From the NCBI RefSeq assembly GCF_019097595.1, contig NC_080717.1, positions 9,613,304 to 9,677,303 of the forward strand: a stretch of 64,000 nt of DNA. Reading direction: 5' to 3'. The notes under the pieces are model-generated. The model made no database searches, was not told where the DNA came from, and was given only the letters and a program-made list of their open reading frames with translations. How positions within the stretch are numbered: position 1 is the stretch's first letter; each line of letters starts with the position of its first letter. This DNA comes from Hemibagrus wyckioides (Eukaryota > Chordata > Actinopteri > Siluriformes > Bagridae). Below are positions 32,495 through 45,931 of this stretch, piece by piece. The position numbers and the translations under genes are program-made.

Positions 32495-32930
32495 ATACAC
32501 TATGTTGCCAAACATTTGAGGACACCCCTCCAAATCACTGAATTCAGGGGACTGGGCTTGGCCCTTTAGTTCCAGTGAAAGGAACTCTTAATGCTTCAGT
32601 ATACCAAGACATTTTGGACAATTTTATGCTTTGTGGGAACACTTTGGGGATGACCCCTTCCTGTTCCAACATGACTGCAAACCAGTGCACAAAGCAAGGT
32701 CCATAAAGACATGGGTGAGTGAGTTTGGTGTGGAGGAACTTCACAGAGTCCTGACCTCAACCTGATCAACATCTTTGGGATGAATTAGAGCGGAGACCTC
32801 ACAAATGCTCTTCCAGTGGAATGGTCAAAATTCCCATAAAAACACTCCTAAACTCCTAAAACTCCTAAAGAAGAGTTGAAGCTGTTATAGCTGCAATGGT
32901 TCATAAAAAGCCTTTTACTTTTTCTATGCT
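32495..32930 (+). mobile_element. Tc1-like fragment (same family as 5497-6744)
   Basis: Begins with a terminal-repeat-like cactatgttgccaaa. Degenerate codons of the transposase 3' half follow (YTKTFWTI, KVHKDMGE, then ELRSRPHKCSSSG-like). Many stops and deletions are present. AT repeats follow at 33000-33030. Confidence 0.75.
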
Positions 32931-33299
32931 AAACCCCTGCACTTTGGTGGATATGTCTCTAATTTGTTAGTTGTCTTTAAAACACCCCATATATATAAAG
33001 AGGATATATATATATATATATAAGGGTTTCACGGTATCGATAACTATCTATATATAATTAATATATCTGATCCTTAATAAATGATATCTATCTAATTTTA
33101 TCACTTAAAAATATCCAGAGTAAGGACAATATTTTCTCAAGGTGATAATCTTACAAATAATGCATGAACATTTAGGTATGTGAGTGGAATGAAGGAGGTG
33201 GTGACCCGGGTGTGACGTGTCTCTGATGAAGCTTGTGGCCACTGGGTGCTGTAGATGTGCTTAAGTGCAGGGATTTTGGTTTGCCTATGTAGATAGTGT

Positions 33300-33499
33300 A
33301 ACTCATGGGCGTCGCTAGGCCATTTTTAGGGGGGCTGTAGCATAACTACTCAGCACCCCAAAAAATTATGTGATTATCCATAAACTGTACACAAATTGGT
33401 GATTGATTAATTAATTAATTCATTCATTCATTAATTTTTTTACTATTATACCCACATTGGGGACTGAGCCCCCCCTTAAATGAAAATCCTAGAATCGTC
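33300..33499. repeat. Short non-autonomous repeat abutting gypsy RNase H
   Basis: The ends (gggcgtcgctaggccatttt and atgaaaatcctagaatcgtc) look like a known fish interspersed repeat and include facing C/G runs (agggggg ... cccccc). It ends right where the gypsy RNase H resumes (ccctgggtcacc). Confidence 0.45.
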
Positions 33500-33838
33500 C
33501 CTGGGTCACCCAATTAGTTACTTTTCACTCAAGTTTAATTCCTATCAATTGAATTACTCTGTTACTGAGAAGGAAACGTTGGCACTGATCTGGGCACTTC
33601 AACATTTTGATGTGTATGTGGGGGGAGGGTCCCCAGTTGTCATCTATTCAGATCATAATCCTTTGACATTCCATCATTCATTACAGAGTCAGAGTCCACG
33701 CTTAATGCGATGGATACTTTACTTACAGCCTTATAATTTGACAATAAAACACATTAAGGAAGTTGAGAATGTGTTAGCAGACACCCTGTCCTGTGCCCCC
33801 ATGGTGGAGAGAGGAAATGGTGTTTCTGTCTTCAACTG
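33500..33838 (+). pseudogene. Ty3/gypsy RNase H fragment
   Basis: Reads GHPISYFSLKFNSYQLNYSV, TEKETLALIWALQHFDVYVG, YSDHNPLTFHHSLQSQSPRL, then VENVLADTLSCAP and a stop. This is the RNase H domain of the same Gmr1-like type as the fragment at 20760-21925, starting at the residue where that one stops. The active-site motif (TEKE, SDH) is readable. Confidence 0.85.
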
Positions 33839-33901
33839 ATGTGAGCTGACCCACCTCTATGTATGCATGTTATAATTTAGTATCATTATTTTGTTATTTT
33901 G

Positions 33902-34290
33902 ATGTGGGAAACAGTATTCCCTGATGACTGTGGCCTTGTTCAGCAGGGTAATGCACCGTGCCACAAAGCCCGAATGGTTCAGGAATGGTTTGATGAGCAC
34001 AACAATGAGTTTTTGAGGTGTTGACTTGGCCTCCAAATTCCCCAGATCTCAATCCAATCCAGCATCTGTGGGATGTGCTGGACAAACAAGTCCAATCCAT
34101 GGAGGCCTCACCTTGCAACTTACAGGACTTTAAGGATCTGCTGCTAACATCTTGGTGCCAGATACCACAGCATACCTTCAGGGATCTAGTGGAGTCCATG
34201 CCTCGATAGGTCAGGGCTGTTTTGGCAGCAAAAGGGGGACCAACCCAATATTAAGCAGGTGGTCATAATGTTATGCCTGATCAGTGTATA
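33902..34290 (+). mobile_element. Tc1-like 3' fragment, uninterrupted site
   Basis: Holds transposase C-terminal codons (GLVQQGNAPCHKARMVQEWF, WPPNSPDLNPIQHLWDVLDK) with one frameshift, and the terminal repeat ggtcataatgttatgcctga. It provides the empty-site sequence for the LTR-like insertion at 18742-20401. Confidence 0.85.
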
Positions 34291-34925
34291 TGATATATAA
34301 TGAAACGAATACAATTGTATAATATAAACAGTTCTACGTATATTTAAAAGGATTTACAGTATGAGTATATTGTGAATAAGAATCTCAGGATGAGCTCAGT
34401 TTTCTTGATTACAGCAGGTTTTAAATTCAAGTCTACATTATATTTATATAAGATCATCGACTGAACCCACGGTGAGATTTGGGCATGAACTGTTGATGGG
34501 AAGTGCAGATTTTTAAGCTATCCATGTGTGTTCATCCACAGCAGCAGACATTGAGTCATAAATGCAGACGGCTCCAAGCAGAAGATCATAAATATGATGA
34601 TATTGAATGAAAGCAAACAGCAGCCACTCAGGTATAAGGTTCATGATTTATTTAACGTATTTCTAATTTATTTACAGGAATTATAATTTATTTGTAATTA
34701 TAATTTGTTGGGTGCTGATGGTCTGATCCAACATGGCCTATTCATCATCTGTGGAATAAAAACATGTTTAAATTAATATAGAGTTTTGTAGAACATAATG
34801 TTTCCTTATTTGATTTCTTGTTCAATTGTCATGAAAATAAAATTACATAATACTTTATTGTGGAAGAATGCAGTAGGGTTCTAGTGCAATCCATGTGATC
34901 TGGATCATATTCTGTGTTAGTTCAT
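34291..34925. other. No gene recognised
   Basis: AT-rich flank downstream of the third PIM gene. An acceptor-like site (ttattccacag, about 34752) could offer an alternative last exon after a donor at the CAG-gtaaaa near 34945. This is not resolved. Confidence 0.35.
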
Positions 34926-35603
34926 TTTAATTAGATCTGATGTTTTACCTGGCTAACCTGAAGGGCTTCTGTGAACCACCCATGTTTACTGATCTGCTTA
35001 AGGCTTGGTCTTTTGGTGGGATCTTGCTCTAAGCACCAGTTGATCAGATGGCGGCAGGCTGTGTGGGCAGTGATGTAAACAGGGACAGAAATTTAGTCAC
35101 TAATTTTTAATCTTCACTATCATTTTTCTCAGATTTGTAACATCTTGTAATATCTCAAAATGCTGTTTTTATATTCTCTCACCTTCAGACAGGCCAGGTA
35201 TGAAATTGAGGGACCCAGCAACAATTTCCTCCTCATTACTGAAGGGCATTTCTCCACAGACTAAGCTGTATAGGAGAATGCCCAGACTCCAGATGGTAGC
35301 ATGGTCGGCGTAGTACTGTTGTTGCTGGATCCATTCTGGAGGCCAAAAATCTGGGGTTCCTGAGCAGAAGAGCAAGAACAACATCAGCAAGATCACAACT
35401 TAGATATTCCATTAATTATGTGCAATATCTGTTGACGTGCAATTACCTGCATATTCCACGTAGGGCGTGTCCTGCCACAAATCACCACAGCCAAAATCGA
35501 TCAATTTTATGTCCAGGGTGTCGGAGTTGAACAGAAGGTTTTCCGCCTTGATGTCACGGTGGAAAACCTTGTGACTTTGGCAGTAGCCGGCAGCCTCGCC
35601 CAC

Positions 35604-35615
35604 CTGCAGCATGAA

Positions 35616-35713
<98 letters not shown>

Positions 35714-36134
35714 CATCAATCATTGAACACTAAAGAAAACTCTCAGGATCAAAATCAAAAGAGCTAAACTAAATTTCATCTAAACACAACTATATACACT
35801 GTAATTATGTAATATAGTCTATAAAGAACAACCAGTCTCAGCAAGACTGGACCCTTACAGCCACATCACATAGTCACAGCCGTACCATACATCAGTAACC
35901 CTAAATAAACAGTTCAATCACACACGTATCTAAATTACACACACAAACAAAAAACAAATGATGCCTTTGTGGATTGTTTCACCATTATTATTTGAATTTG
36001 TGCATCACTTTGTGTTCTCCATTTTTATGGGATTTTTACTTTGTGAAGCATCTGATAAAGCTAGCAAACACGTTATCAAGAACAAACAAATTCTTTGGTT
36101 ATCCAAAGAGGGGCCATAGTGAAAGATGAATCAC
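35604..36134 (-). other. 531-nt insertion acting as a candidate new intron
   Basis: The flanks carry a 14-bp direct repeat, cacctgcagcatga (35601-35614 and 36132-36145). On the gene strand each copy reads CTGCAG-GTG. The first gives an exon end CAG with donor gtgatt; the second gives the acceptor ttcatgctgcag followed by GTGGGCGAGG. Removing the segment restores MIMLQVGEAAGYCQSHKVFH, collinear with kinases 1 and 2, where no intron exists. The inserted DNA has no coding potential, and a long (AAT)n tract (TTA on the gene strand) at its 3' side could serve as a polypyrimidine-like tract. Confidence 0.82.
35616..35711. repeat. (AAT)n microsatellite
   Basis: About 32 uninterrupted triplets at one edge of the insertion. 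This is where a retrotransposed sequence would carry its tail, so it may mark the 3' end of a SINE-like element read from the minus strand. Confidence 0.95.
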
Positions 36135-36319
36135 CTGCAGCATGATCATTTTGGCCAGTAGCTCAGTGAGTGTGCCTCCTTCACTTAAGCATAACTCGTA
36201 CACGTCCATGCAGGGGATTGGTCTTTCCAGGACTAACAGGAGGCAGTTGTCCATTTCAAACCAATCCACAAGCTGCAGAACGTACTGGCAGTGAGGTGGC
36301 TTTGATAGCATTTGCATTA

Positions 36320-38453
<2,134 letters not shown>

Positions 38454-38727
38454 CATTAAAGCCACCTCTAGATGGAGCTTGCAGGTCTCGCCAGGCTAGC
38501 AATTAAAAAACAAACACACATAAAATTAGCATAGTTTGTGAAATCTGAATCTATAGATGCAGTATATGAAACCTAGATGCTGCTGTGAGCTAAGACTAAT
38601 GTGACTGAACTGAGGAGAATTAGACTTTCAAAGAAAGATTTTTGCAGCATATGGATGGAAGAATCACAAAGAACAAGTATAAAAAAAGACAACATTACGT
38701 TTTATAGGAATTACTTTGCTGTTTAGT

Positions 38728-39238
38728 GTTTCTTCATCTCAATCTCAGTTCTTCACTAATGTATGTGATATCCTGGAGGTCATGTGATGTCCAGTAAGAT
38801 GTGTTACCATGGTGAAAGTACGCCAGTTTGAAGGATCAGTTACCTTTAGCTCACATCATGTTACTTGATCAATTTATAATGAATATGTTGTTGCTTATAT
38901 GTGATTTGATGTAATCTAGTTATTGACCCTAACTGTCTGATTGGGGTGGGGGTGTTGACTTATGAAAGTAGTCAGGAACAGTAACTAATGCTGCATCTAG
39001 GATTCTTATACTGGAAAATGACAGCAAGGTGCATTAGTTTTGCATAGTTTTGGTCTTTAAATCAATTGTAAACAGGACTTTATTGCTACTATCACAGCAG
39101 TCAAGTAAGGTTACTTACAACGGTGATGTACAGGTCCGAGCCATCCTTACGGAGGTGTTTAATGGCAACCTACAAACAAAACAAAAACAAAACACCCCTG
39201 TGAAGTGTAGCAGTGGACAGATGGAAAACTTTCAAAAT
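38728..39238. repeat. 511-bp segmental repeat, copy 2
   Basis: Matches 16725-17235 with a handful of substitutions and includes the 51-nt PIM exon (39119-39169). Its right edge at aactttcaaaa passes directly into a DNA-transposon-like end. Confidence 0.9.
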
Positions 39239-39330
39239 AGACCCTGTAATCGGTATCGGTCGATACAGCTTCTAGTGATCGGAGATCGGTAATCGGCCAC
39301 AAAAATCCTGATCGGAGCACCCCTAATGGA
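39238..39330. mobile_element. hAT-type terminal sequence (non-autonomous)
   Basis: The segment ending gatcggagcacccctaat, with repeated atcggt/atcgg phrases, matches from memory the end of a common fish DNA transposon with the terminal sequence taggggtgctccgatc. Only one end is visible. Confidence 0.5.
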
Positions 39331-39470
39331 ATCCAAAATGAAGGACTCTGTTGACCCTGTATCTCTCAAAACCCTCACCGGTACACTCTCACGTCCCTCT
39401 AAAAGAGAAATAAACCCTTCCAAAATGAATGGTGCATACCCTTTGTTTAATTTCAGAACAGATTGCTGCG
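39331..39470 (-). pseudogene. Ty3/gypsy protease fragment
   Basis: The minus strand reads YAPFILEGFISLLEGRESVP followed by VRVLRDTGSTESFILDSI, which contains the aspartic protease DTGS motif. It is a short fragment wedged between the hAT-type end and the 5S spacer. Confidence 0.65.
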
Positions 39471-39711
39471 AGAGAAAGTAAGGTGTCTTTGAACAGGCTA
39501 TTACCACTTCATTCACAAATACTTTTCTTGCTTCAATTATTACTTCGATAAAAACAATTCAGAGCAACAATTTAAATGCCGCAACAACTACAAGAGCCAC
39601 ATGTCTGCTCTCTTCTTCTTTGTTCAGGAGTTGGACGCATTACCGCCACCAGCTGAACTGGAGAGTGGGGCCGGCTTCCAACGCGAGCGAGTGAGAGAGC
39701 GCGTGAGTGCG

Positions 39712-39719
<8 letters not shown>

Positions 39720-39760
<41 letters not shown>
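39720..39760. repeat. (CT)n microsatellite of the 5S spacer
   Basis: The first of the (CT)n runs. Others lie at about 46520-46550, 48076-48096, 49481-49515, 51003-51021 and 52442-52486. Length varies from unit to unit, and the final one is where the sequence breaks into Ns. Confidence 0.9.
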
Positions 39761-39763
<3 letters not shown>

Positions 39764-40434
39764 GTTTACAGCATTTGCTAGACGAGTCTATCAAAGGGGA
39801 TTTTACACAAGTGCTTGAATTGGAAACTTCAGAACATATCTAGAAATAAAGAACACTGTACACAATCTGAACAAACCTGCAACATCCAGTTGTTTGTTGG
39901 AGCATCTAAGACGCTCATGTTATAAGTGCAAATGCTACTACTACGACTGTTACGGACAGGAATCATAGTAGTAGAAGTAGCAGTAGTAAGAAAAATAATT
40001 AACAATAATAACGAAATACACGAATAAAAGAATAATCACGAGATTGGTATCATCAAGAAATGTGACTATGATATCTGCTACGTGAAGTCCGTCCATTCTA
40101 GAAACATACAGCCTCCGAAATAAATAACTTTATGTAAAAAAAAGTTTCTTTATAAGAAAATAGAATAATAATTGTATTTTAAAGGAATATGCGAGTGATT
40201 GTTTGAATGAATGAATGAATGAATGAATGAATGAATGAATGAATGAATGAAGTGGAAAATAAATAAGGTAGGGATAATTCTGTGATTTGAGCATGAATTT
40301 GTGTCGAGGTGATTGATTGCTTGTTGTTTTTGTCAGATGTGTCTCTGTGTGTGATCTCTGTGTAGTGATAAATGAATGCAAGTTGAAGGTGTTATTGAGT
40401 TTGAAAAGTTGCAGTAGAGACTTTTGACGGTGAA

Positions 40435-40519
40435 AAAGCTTACAGCACCTGGTATTCCCAGGCGGTCTCCCATCCAAGTACTAACCAGGCCCGACCCTGC
40501 TTAGCTTCCGAGATCGGGC

Positions 40520-40524
<5 letters not shown>
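40435..40524 (-). pseudogene. 5S rRNA gene 1, 3' part (nt 22-121), disrupted
   Basis: Canonical 5S sequence from the 3' end (aaagcttacagcacctggta) up to the LINE insertion point. It lacks 10 nt (ggacgagatc) between two gagatcgg repeats. The 5' 30 nt of the same gene lie at 45902-45931 on the other side of the LINE. Confidence 0.93.
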
Positions 40525-40565
<41 letters not shown>

Positions 40566-40629
40566 TAATTGAAAACTGTTCATATTATCCATTTACAGCA
40601 CATAGCTTGATTACAATTTACATAAGTAT

Positions 40630-43600
40630 TTAATAACCTTTTGATGTACATTTTATAAAAGGATTGTCTTTCACAACCATTTTCTGAAAATCATCTAATT
40701 TGTTATTCATTTTAAAATATTGATACATCGCATCAATTGTTTGTTGCATCTTTGCCATATAAATTGTCCAGACGTTTACTTCTACCCTTTTGTGTTTTAC
40801 AACATTTCTTCTAATCCATATTGAATACTTAGCCACAGCTATTATAAGGTTTAAAAAATATGTGGTACAGATCCTGGTGCATGATCCAAATAGAAACAAC
40901 ATTTCCCAATCTTTCTGTGTCATTTGTTCTTTCCATTTCTCTTTTAACATATCCTTTACCATTATCCTTTACCAATTTTACTCATAAAATTTGTTAATTT
41001 TTCAAAGTAAAAAAATAAATGCAACCACCCTTCAACTGTTATGTTACACACACTGCATATCGCATCATCCTCTAATCCAATTTTACACAATCTCATTTCT
41101 GTTAGTAAGCAGTTATGTCTTTGCATGTAATTAAAATTCTCTAAAACAGGTTCCATATATTTTAGTCTTACATTTCTCCATATATGCTTCTCATTCAAAG
41201 CTTGGTATCTTTGTTTCCAGTAGCTATTCGCAGTTGACTTTACAAAAGCAATTTCTCTAAAATATCCATAAAATTCAATGAGTTTCCCTTCATTAAAGCA
41301 CACCATTTCTCCCTTTTCTTTCTTTAAGAAAACCTTTGGATATTCTATTTTCCCTTCTATCTGCTCTTGTTCATTTATTCTTTTAATCCAGTCTTTCGGT
41401 ATAGCATTCAACAGTTGTTCATATTGCTTTTTTATTGTTTTTTTTTTGACAATTTCACCGATTTCTACCATAGCATCCCCTTCCACCTGTACCGGTAAAA
41501 ACCCCTCTATTATTTCGTATAGAACGTCTTTCACTTGCCTTAATCCTCCATCCCACCATTTCTTGTAATATATCGTGTTGTTTTCATTCCGTATATTCTG
41601 ATTTAAAAATAGTGGTTGGTCTAACAATTGTTTTCTCCCTATGGGCTCTATTTTAATGTTACTCTGGAACTCTCCCCAAGCATTTAATACTTCCCTATAA
41701 AAACAGGGTAACATGTTTACCATGTGGCCTTTGGCTTTCATCCATAAAATGTTTTCTCCCATATTAAAATCCCCACTCTTTCTTAGATAAAACCTCATCA
41801 CTTCCTTCCACATTGCTGTATTTTCTTTGTCTAAAAACCTCTTTACCGTTTTCACTCTCAAACTTTTCATTCTGATAAAAGGATCTAAAAGCCCTAATCC
41901 CCCCTCTTCTCTCCTTCCAATAAGCGTGTCATATGCTATTTTGACTCTTCCTTTGCCCCATAAAAAATTTAAAACAATCTGTTTAATTCTTGTGTAAACT
42001 TTCAAGGGCAATGGTGTCACATTCGATACATACCAGATTTTGGATAACATTAACACATTTGTTACTAGAACTTTACCATTTATTGTTAAATTTCGACTCT
42101 CCCAGAATTTTAGTCGTTTTTCTATTCCTCCTACAGTGCTCTCCCAGGTTATTTCATTTGCCCTGTTTGCATCTGGTCCAATTACTATCCCTAGGATTTT
42201 TATCTCTTCTTCCTGCTTAAAATCGATTTGTTCTGGTAGGGAATCTGCTATTCCAATTGTCAGGCCTTTGCTTTTTTCAAAATTTATTTTTGCTCCTGAT
42301 CCTCTACAGTACATATTTAATAATACCCTTTCAATGCTTTTTAGGTCTTCGACCATAATCGTGGTATCATCAGCATACTGGTATATTGATTCAGTTCTTT
42401 CACTGTGTTCTATTGATATACCTTTGATCTCCTCATCAGCTTTCATTGCTAGACCACGTGGTTCGGCTACCAAAGTGTACAATAGAGCCGACAGTGGACA
42501 TCCTTGTCTAATTGATCTTGTGGGTTTAAAATACTCTGTTAAAAATCCATTACATTTCACACATGTTAAAACATCAAAATAAAGGATTTTTATCCATCTT
42601 CTAAAATTATTTCCAAAACCAAATTCTCTCAGTATGTTATGCATATATTAGTATGTTCAACCCTGTCAAAGGCCTTTTCTAGATCAAGGCTTATTAGGTA
42701 TCCCCCGCTCCCTTTTTCTTTCATATATGTTATTGTATCTATTATACTGCAAAGTGTGTCAGCTATGTCCCTTCCTTGTACTGCATATGCTTGTGTAGTG
42801 GTTATAATTTGGGGTAATACATATTTCAGTCTGTTTGCTAAAATCTTTGTTAGAATTTTAAAATCATTGTTTAGCATTGATATTGGTCTATAATTTTTAA
42901 GATCAGCTGTCTTTCCTTTTTTCTTATATATTAATTTGATCATGCCAGTTTTCATTGTTTCACTTAATTCTTTCTTGTTATATACTTCTTCATAAATTAA
43001 TTTTAATATTGGTACCAACTGTTGCTTGAATTTTTTATAAAATTCATTTGTTAGTCCATCTGTCCCTGGACTTTTCCCTGTATTCAGTTGACTTATAGCT
43101 ATATCTATTTCCTCTTCACTTATTTCTTGATCACACATTTCTTTGTTCTCTTCTGTTACTTTTGTTTTAATGTGTCTCAATAAAATTCTTCATCTTCTTG
43201 ATTTATTCCTCTACTTGTAAACATATCCTCATAGTATTCTTTCACCATTTTCAGAACATTTTCTTTCCCTCTCTCTTCTTCACCTTTTTTGTTTAGCACC
43301 TCTTTGATCACATTTGCTTTTTGTCTGTTTTTCTCCAGGTTAAAAAAAAAAGTTGTACTCTTTTCCCCTTCTACCGCATATCTTACTTTACTTCTCAGTA
43401 TTAATCCTCTACACTTTTCTTCTTCTATTTGCTTTATCTTGTCTTCTAGTACTATTATTTTCCCCATTGTTCCCTCATTTCCAGTTTCCTCTAATTCTTT
43501 TAGTTCCTTCTCTAGCTCTTTCCTTACTTCTTTTTCCTCTCGTCTTTTAATTTTTTGTGTACGTGTACTATGTTCTATAGAATATTTTTTAATTTCATAT

Positions 43601-44484
43601 TTTACGTTATCCCACCATATTCTTTTGTCTTCCAAGAACAATTTATTTTTCAAATTCCATTTAATTAAGTCTTTTATTCTCTCACAATATACTCTGTCAT
43701 TTAAAATACTTGTGTTGAGAACCCACATTCCTGGGCCTCTCTCTACTTCATCAAAATCCAATTCCATGAATAAATAATTATGATCACTGAATCCTGCTTC
43801 TTTATAAAATACATTCCTTGTTATGTTTTCTACCTTCTTTGTACAGAGGACTAGGCCTATCCGACATTGTTTAATTAAACCTTGCACTTTTTGTCTTCTC
43901 GAGTATTCCCTTTTCGTTCTATTTCGTTCCCTCCATACATCAACAAATTTAAACTGTTCCATTAATGTCTTCAACTCATCTCGCCCTTTATCTGTTTTAA
44001 AAACCATAGCGTTTCCAATATCTAATTTAGATAGCGCTATATTGAAATCGCCGATTAAAATAACATTCTTCCACCCATCAATTGTTGTCATTATTTTCCT
44101 AAAGAAACTGACCTTTTCTTTTTCTTCATTAGGTGCATGTATGTTGTACAGAATTATTTTATTATCATTTTGTGTTAGGTCTATTGCTATACCTTTCCCC
44201 ACATCGTCATTAAAAATTACTCTTTCTTTTTCGCATATGTTCCTTTTAATTAACACCGCCACCCCTCTTCCTTGTTTTTCCTTCCCGTTATTGCAATGTA
44301 TATTTCCATCCCATATGTTTCTACATTTTTTAACACTTTCTTCATCCCAATATGTCTCCTGTAAGCACACTATTTCAGCTGTTCCAGCATTTGTTATTAT
44401 TGTGTGAAATTTCTGTATATTATTTAAACCTCTTACATTGATAGATACTATTTTAAATGTCATTATTTGTATTACGGTATACAA
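40630..44484 (-). pseudogene. Tx1/Mutsu-like ORF2 (endonuclease and RT), frameshifted
   Basis: The APE-type endonuclease starts near 44460 (MTFKIVSINVRGLNN, CLQETYWDE, VILIGDFNIAL). RT follows at 43180-42300 (GKSPGTDGLTNEFYKKF, YRPISMLNNDFKILTKIL, ISLDLEKAFDRVEH, IRQGCPLSALLYTLV, YQYADDTTIMV). A long C-terminal domain ends with a CSVCNITVEGWLHLF zinc-type segment near 41000. Frame breaks occur near 43180, 42640 and 40965, so one ORF of roughly 1280 residues is broken into four frames. Some may be sequencing indels. Confidence 0.9.
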
Positions 44485-44529
44485 AAAAAGCGTTCCATCA
44501 GTAGTCTTTAACTTACAATGCAGTAGTCA

Positions 44530-45680
44530 TTATTCCAACATTTCTTCCGTTAGCCCATCAAACGTGCCAGTCCTTAGATTCTTTTTTAGTCCTTTCATTA
44601 GTTCCCTTCTTTCTCTCTGTTTTTCTATAACTTTTTGTATATTGAGTGTCGTTATTCTTTTTCTCCTTCTACTCTCCAGTCTGTCGTCTTCCGCACATCC
44701 GTCTCCAAGTTTTCTTCCCCAATTAGTTCCGCGTCGTTCTGTACTCGTCGTCCGTCCATTGTTATCCAGTGTTCCTCTTACTTTTACCATTTTTAATTCC
44801 AGATCTGTATCCTCGTCCATTGCCGATTCCTTTTCTATGTCGTCATCTTTCGTTTCTGTAGATACTGTCTTTCTCGCTGCTCCGACCTGTTGCTCTGCCA
44901 CTCGGTCATTGCTTTTCCCTGTGTCCGTCACCCGGCTTTGCTGATGTTCCGACTCAGTATCTTCTATTTCTGCCGGTGTTTCCTCCATAGGTTCAGCTGA
45001 TTCCCCCTCATCCTGGCATTCACAGCTGATGAGTGCTCTCCTGCAGTCTGGACACTTAGCCGCAGTGCAGTCCCTCGCGTGGTGTCCCTGTTCACAGCAC
45101 TCTCTGCATACAAACTTTGGGCAGTCCTTCATTATATGTCCAGTGTTCATACATAATCGGCAAGTCTTCACCTGCCGATCATGTATGATTCTGACATATT
45201 GTGGACCCTCTGCTGTGATGAATTTAGTGCTGTATGGCAAGGACACGATTTCCTTTGGGAATCGCACCTTTACATATCTTGTCCCGTCGGTTATATCTGT
45301 TCCTGGGTAATATCTCCTTCTAATTGGATGTAGGGGTGTGACACCCCACAGTCTGAGTTTTTCTGTTATAATGCTGTCTGATAAATAAACAGGCAGATAC
45401 AGAAATGACACGACGATGTCATTATTTTCAAGCAGTCTGGTTTCACAATGCGTTCCACTGATTAAAATTCCATCTTCTACTAGTTTCATTGACTCATTAT
45501 CGGCAAATGTTAACACGTATTCCGCCTGTTGTCGTGGTCTTAAAGCAAGTAATTTTACATGTCCAACTATTTCAACGACCGTCTTCAAAATATCAGTTGC
45601 TTTCAGTCCTTTAATTTTCTCAGTTTCAAGTATTATTGTGTATTCTTTGAATTATCTATCGTATTCAGCCATTGTCTTTG
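44530..45680 (-). CDS. Tx1/Mutsu-like ORF1, CCHC nucleic-acid-binding protein
   Basis: An open frame of about 350 residues (45588-44530). Central zinc knuckles: CRLCMNTGHIMKDC and CRECCEQGHHARDC, then CPDC. An acidic middle and a basic C-terminal segment follow (ESRRRKRI, EKQRERRELMKG). The frame extends upstream to an ATG near 45672 (MAEYDR...) but a TAA interrupts it after six codons. Either the start is downstream or this copy is mutated. ORF1 proteins of this type bind the element's RNA. Confidence 0.82.
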
Positions 45681-45901
45681 TTATTGTAGCAAAGACTATC
45701 CAACAAACTACCAAAATAATAACAAAAAAAAACCGCCTCCCCAGGTAGTCAAACTGCTGGGGAGCAAGAAAGAAAAAAATACACTATAACCAAATTTAGT
45801 AAAAAATGAATTAGAACAAAAAATAAAAGAAATAAAGCAAACACTATGGGAGAGCATGTCTCTCCCCACTGTAGCCAAACCAACTTCCTCTGCGCACTAG
45901 A

Positions 45902-45931
45902 GGGCGTTCTCAGGGTGGTATGGCCGTAAGC
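45902..45931 (-). pseudogene. 5S rRNA gene 1, 5' part (nt 1-30)
   Basis: Exactly 30 nt of 5S 5' end, followed upstream by the normal promoter context (tttata at about 45957-45962, which reads TATAAA on the gene strand about 30 nt upstream). Transcription starting here would enter the LINE 5' end. Confidence 0.92.

Larger units (their letters stand above)
40525..45901 (-). mobile_element. Tx1-type LINE inserted in a 5S rRNA gene (Mutsu-like)
   Basis: A 9-bp target duplication, gggcgttct (40516-40524 and 45902-45910), is 5S nt 22-30. A poly(A) tail (T-run at 40525-40563) and a 5' UTR (45680-45901) show a near full-length 5.4-kb copy in the same direction as 5S transcription. It has two ORFs: ORF1 with two CCHC knuckles, ORF2 with endonuclease and RT. 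Sequence-specific L1-clade elements of the Tx1 group include Mutsu, which targets 5S rRNA genes in fish. Gene content and target fit that family. Confidence 0.9.

Noticed and set aside
35412..35723. Minus-strand frame with a long Tyr run (or Ile run in another frame)
   Set aside because: It is translation of the (AAT)n microsatellite inside the insertion. Only the part downstream of the acceptor at 35604 is real kinase exon.
35604..36134. Group II-type or ancestral PIM intron
   Set aside because: Both sister kinases lack an intron here, and the perfect 14-bp flanking repeat indicates insertion. No ribozyme-like structure is visible.
43289..44407. Plus-strand open frames of 160-194 codons
   Set aside because: Antisense shadows of the Tx1-type ORF2. 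They are rich in Phe/Ser/Leu, as expected opposite an AT-rich Lys/Glu-rich gene.
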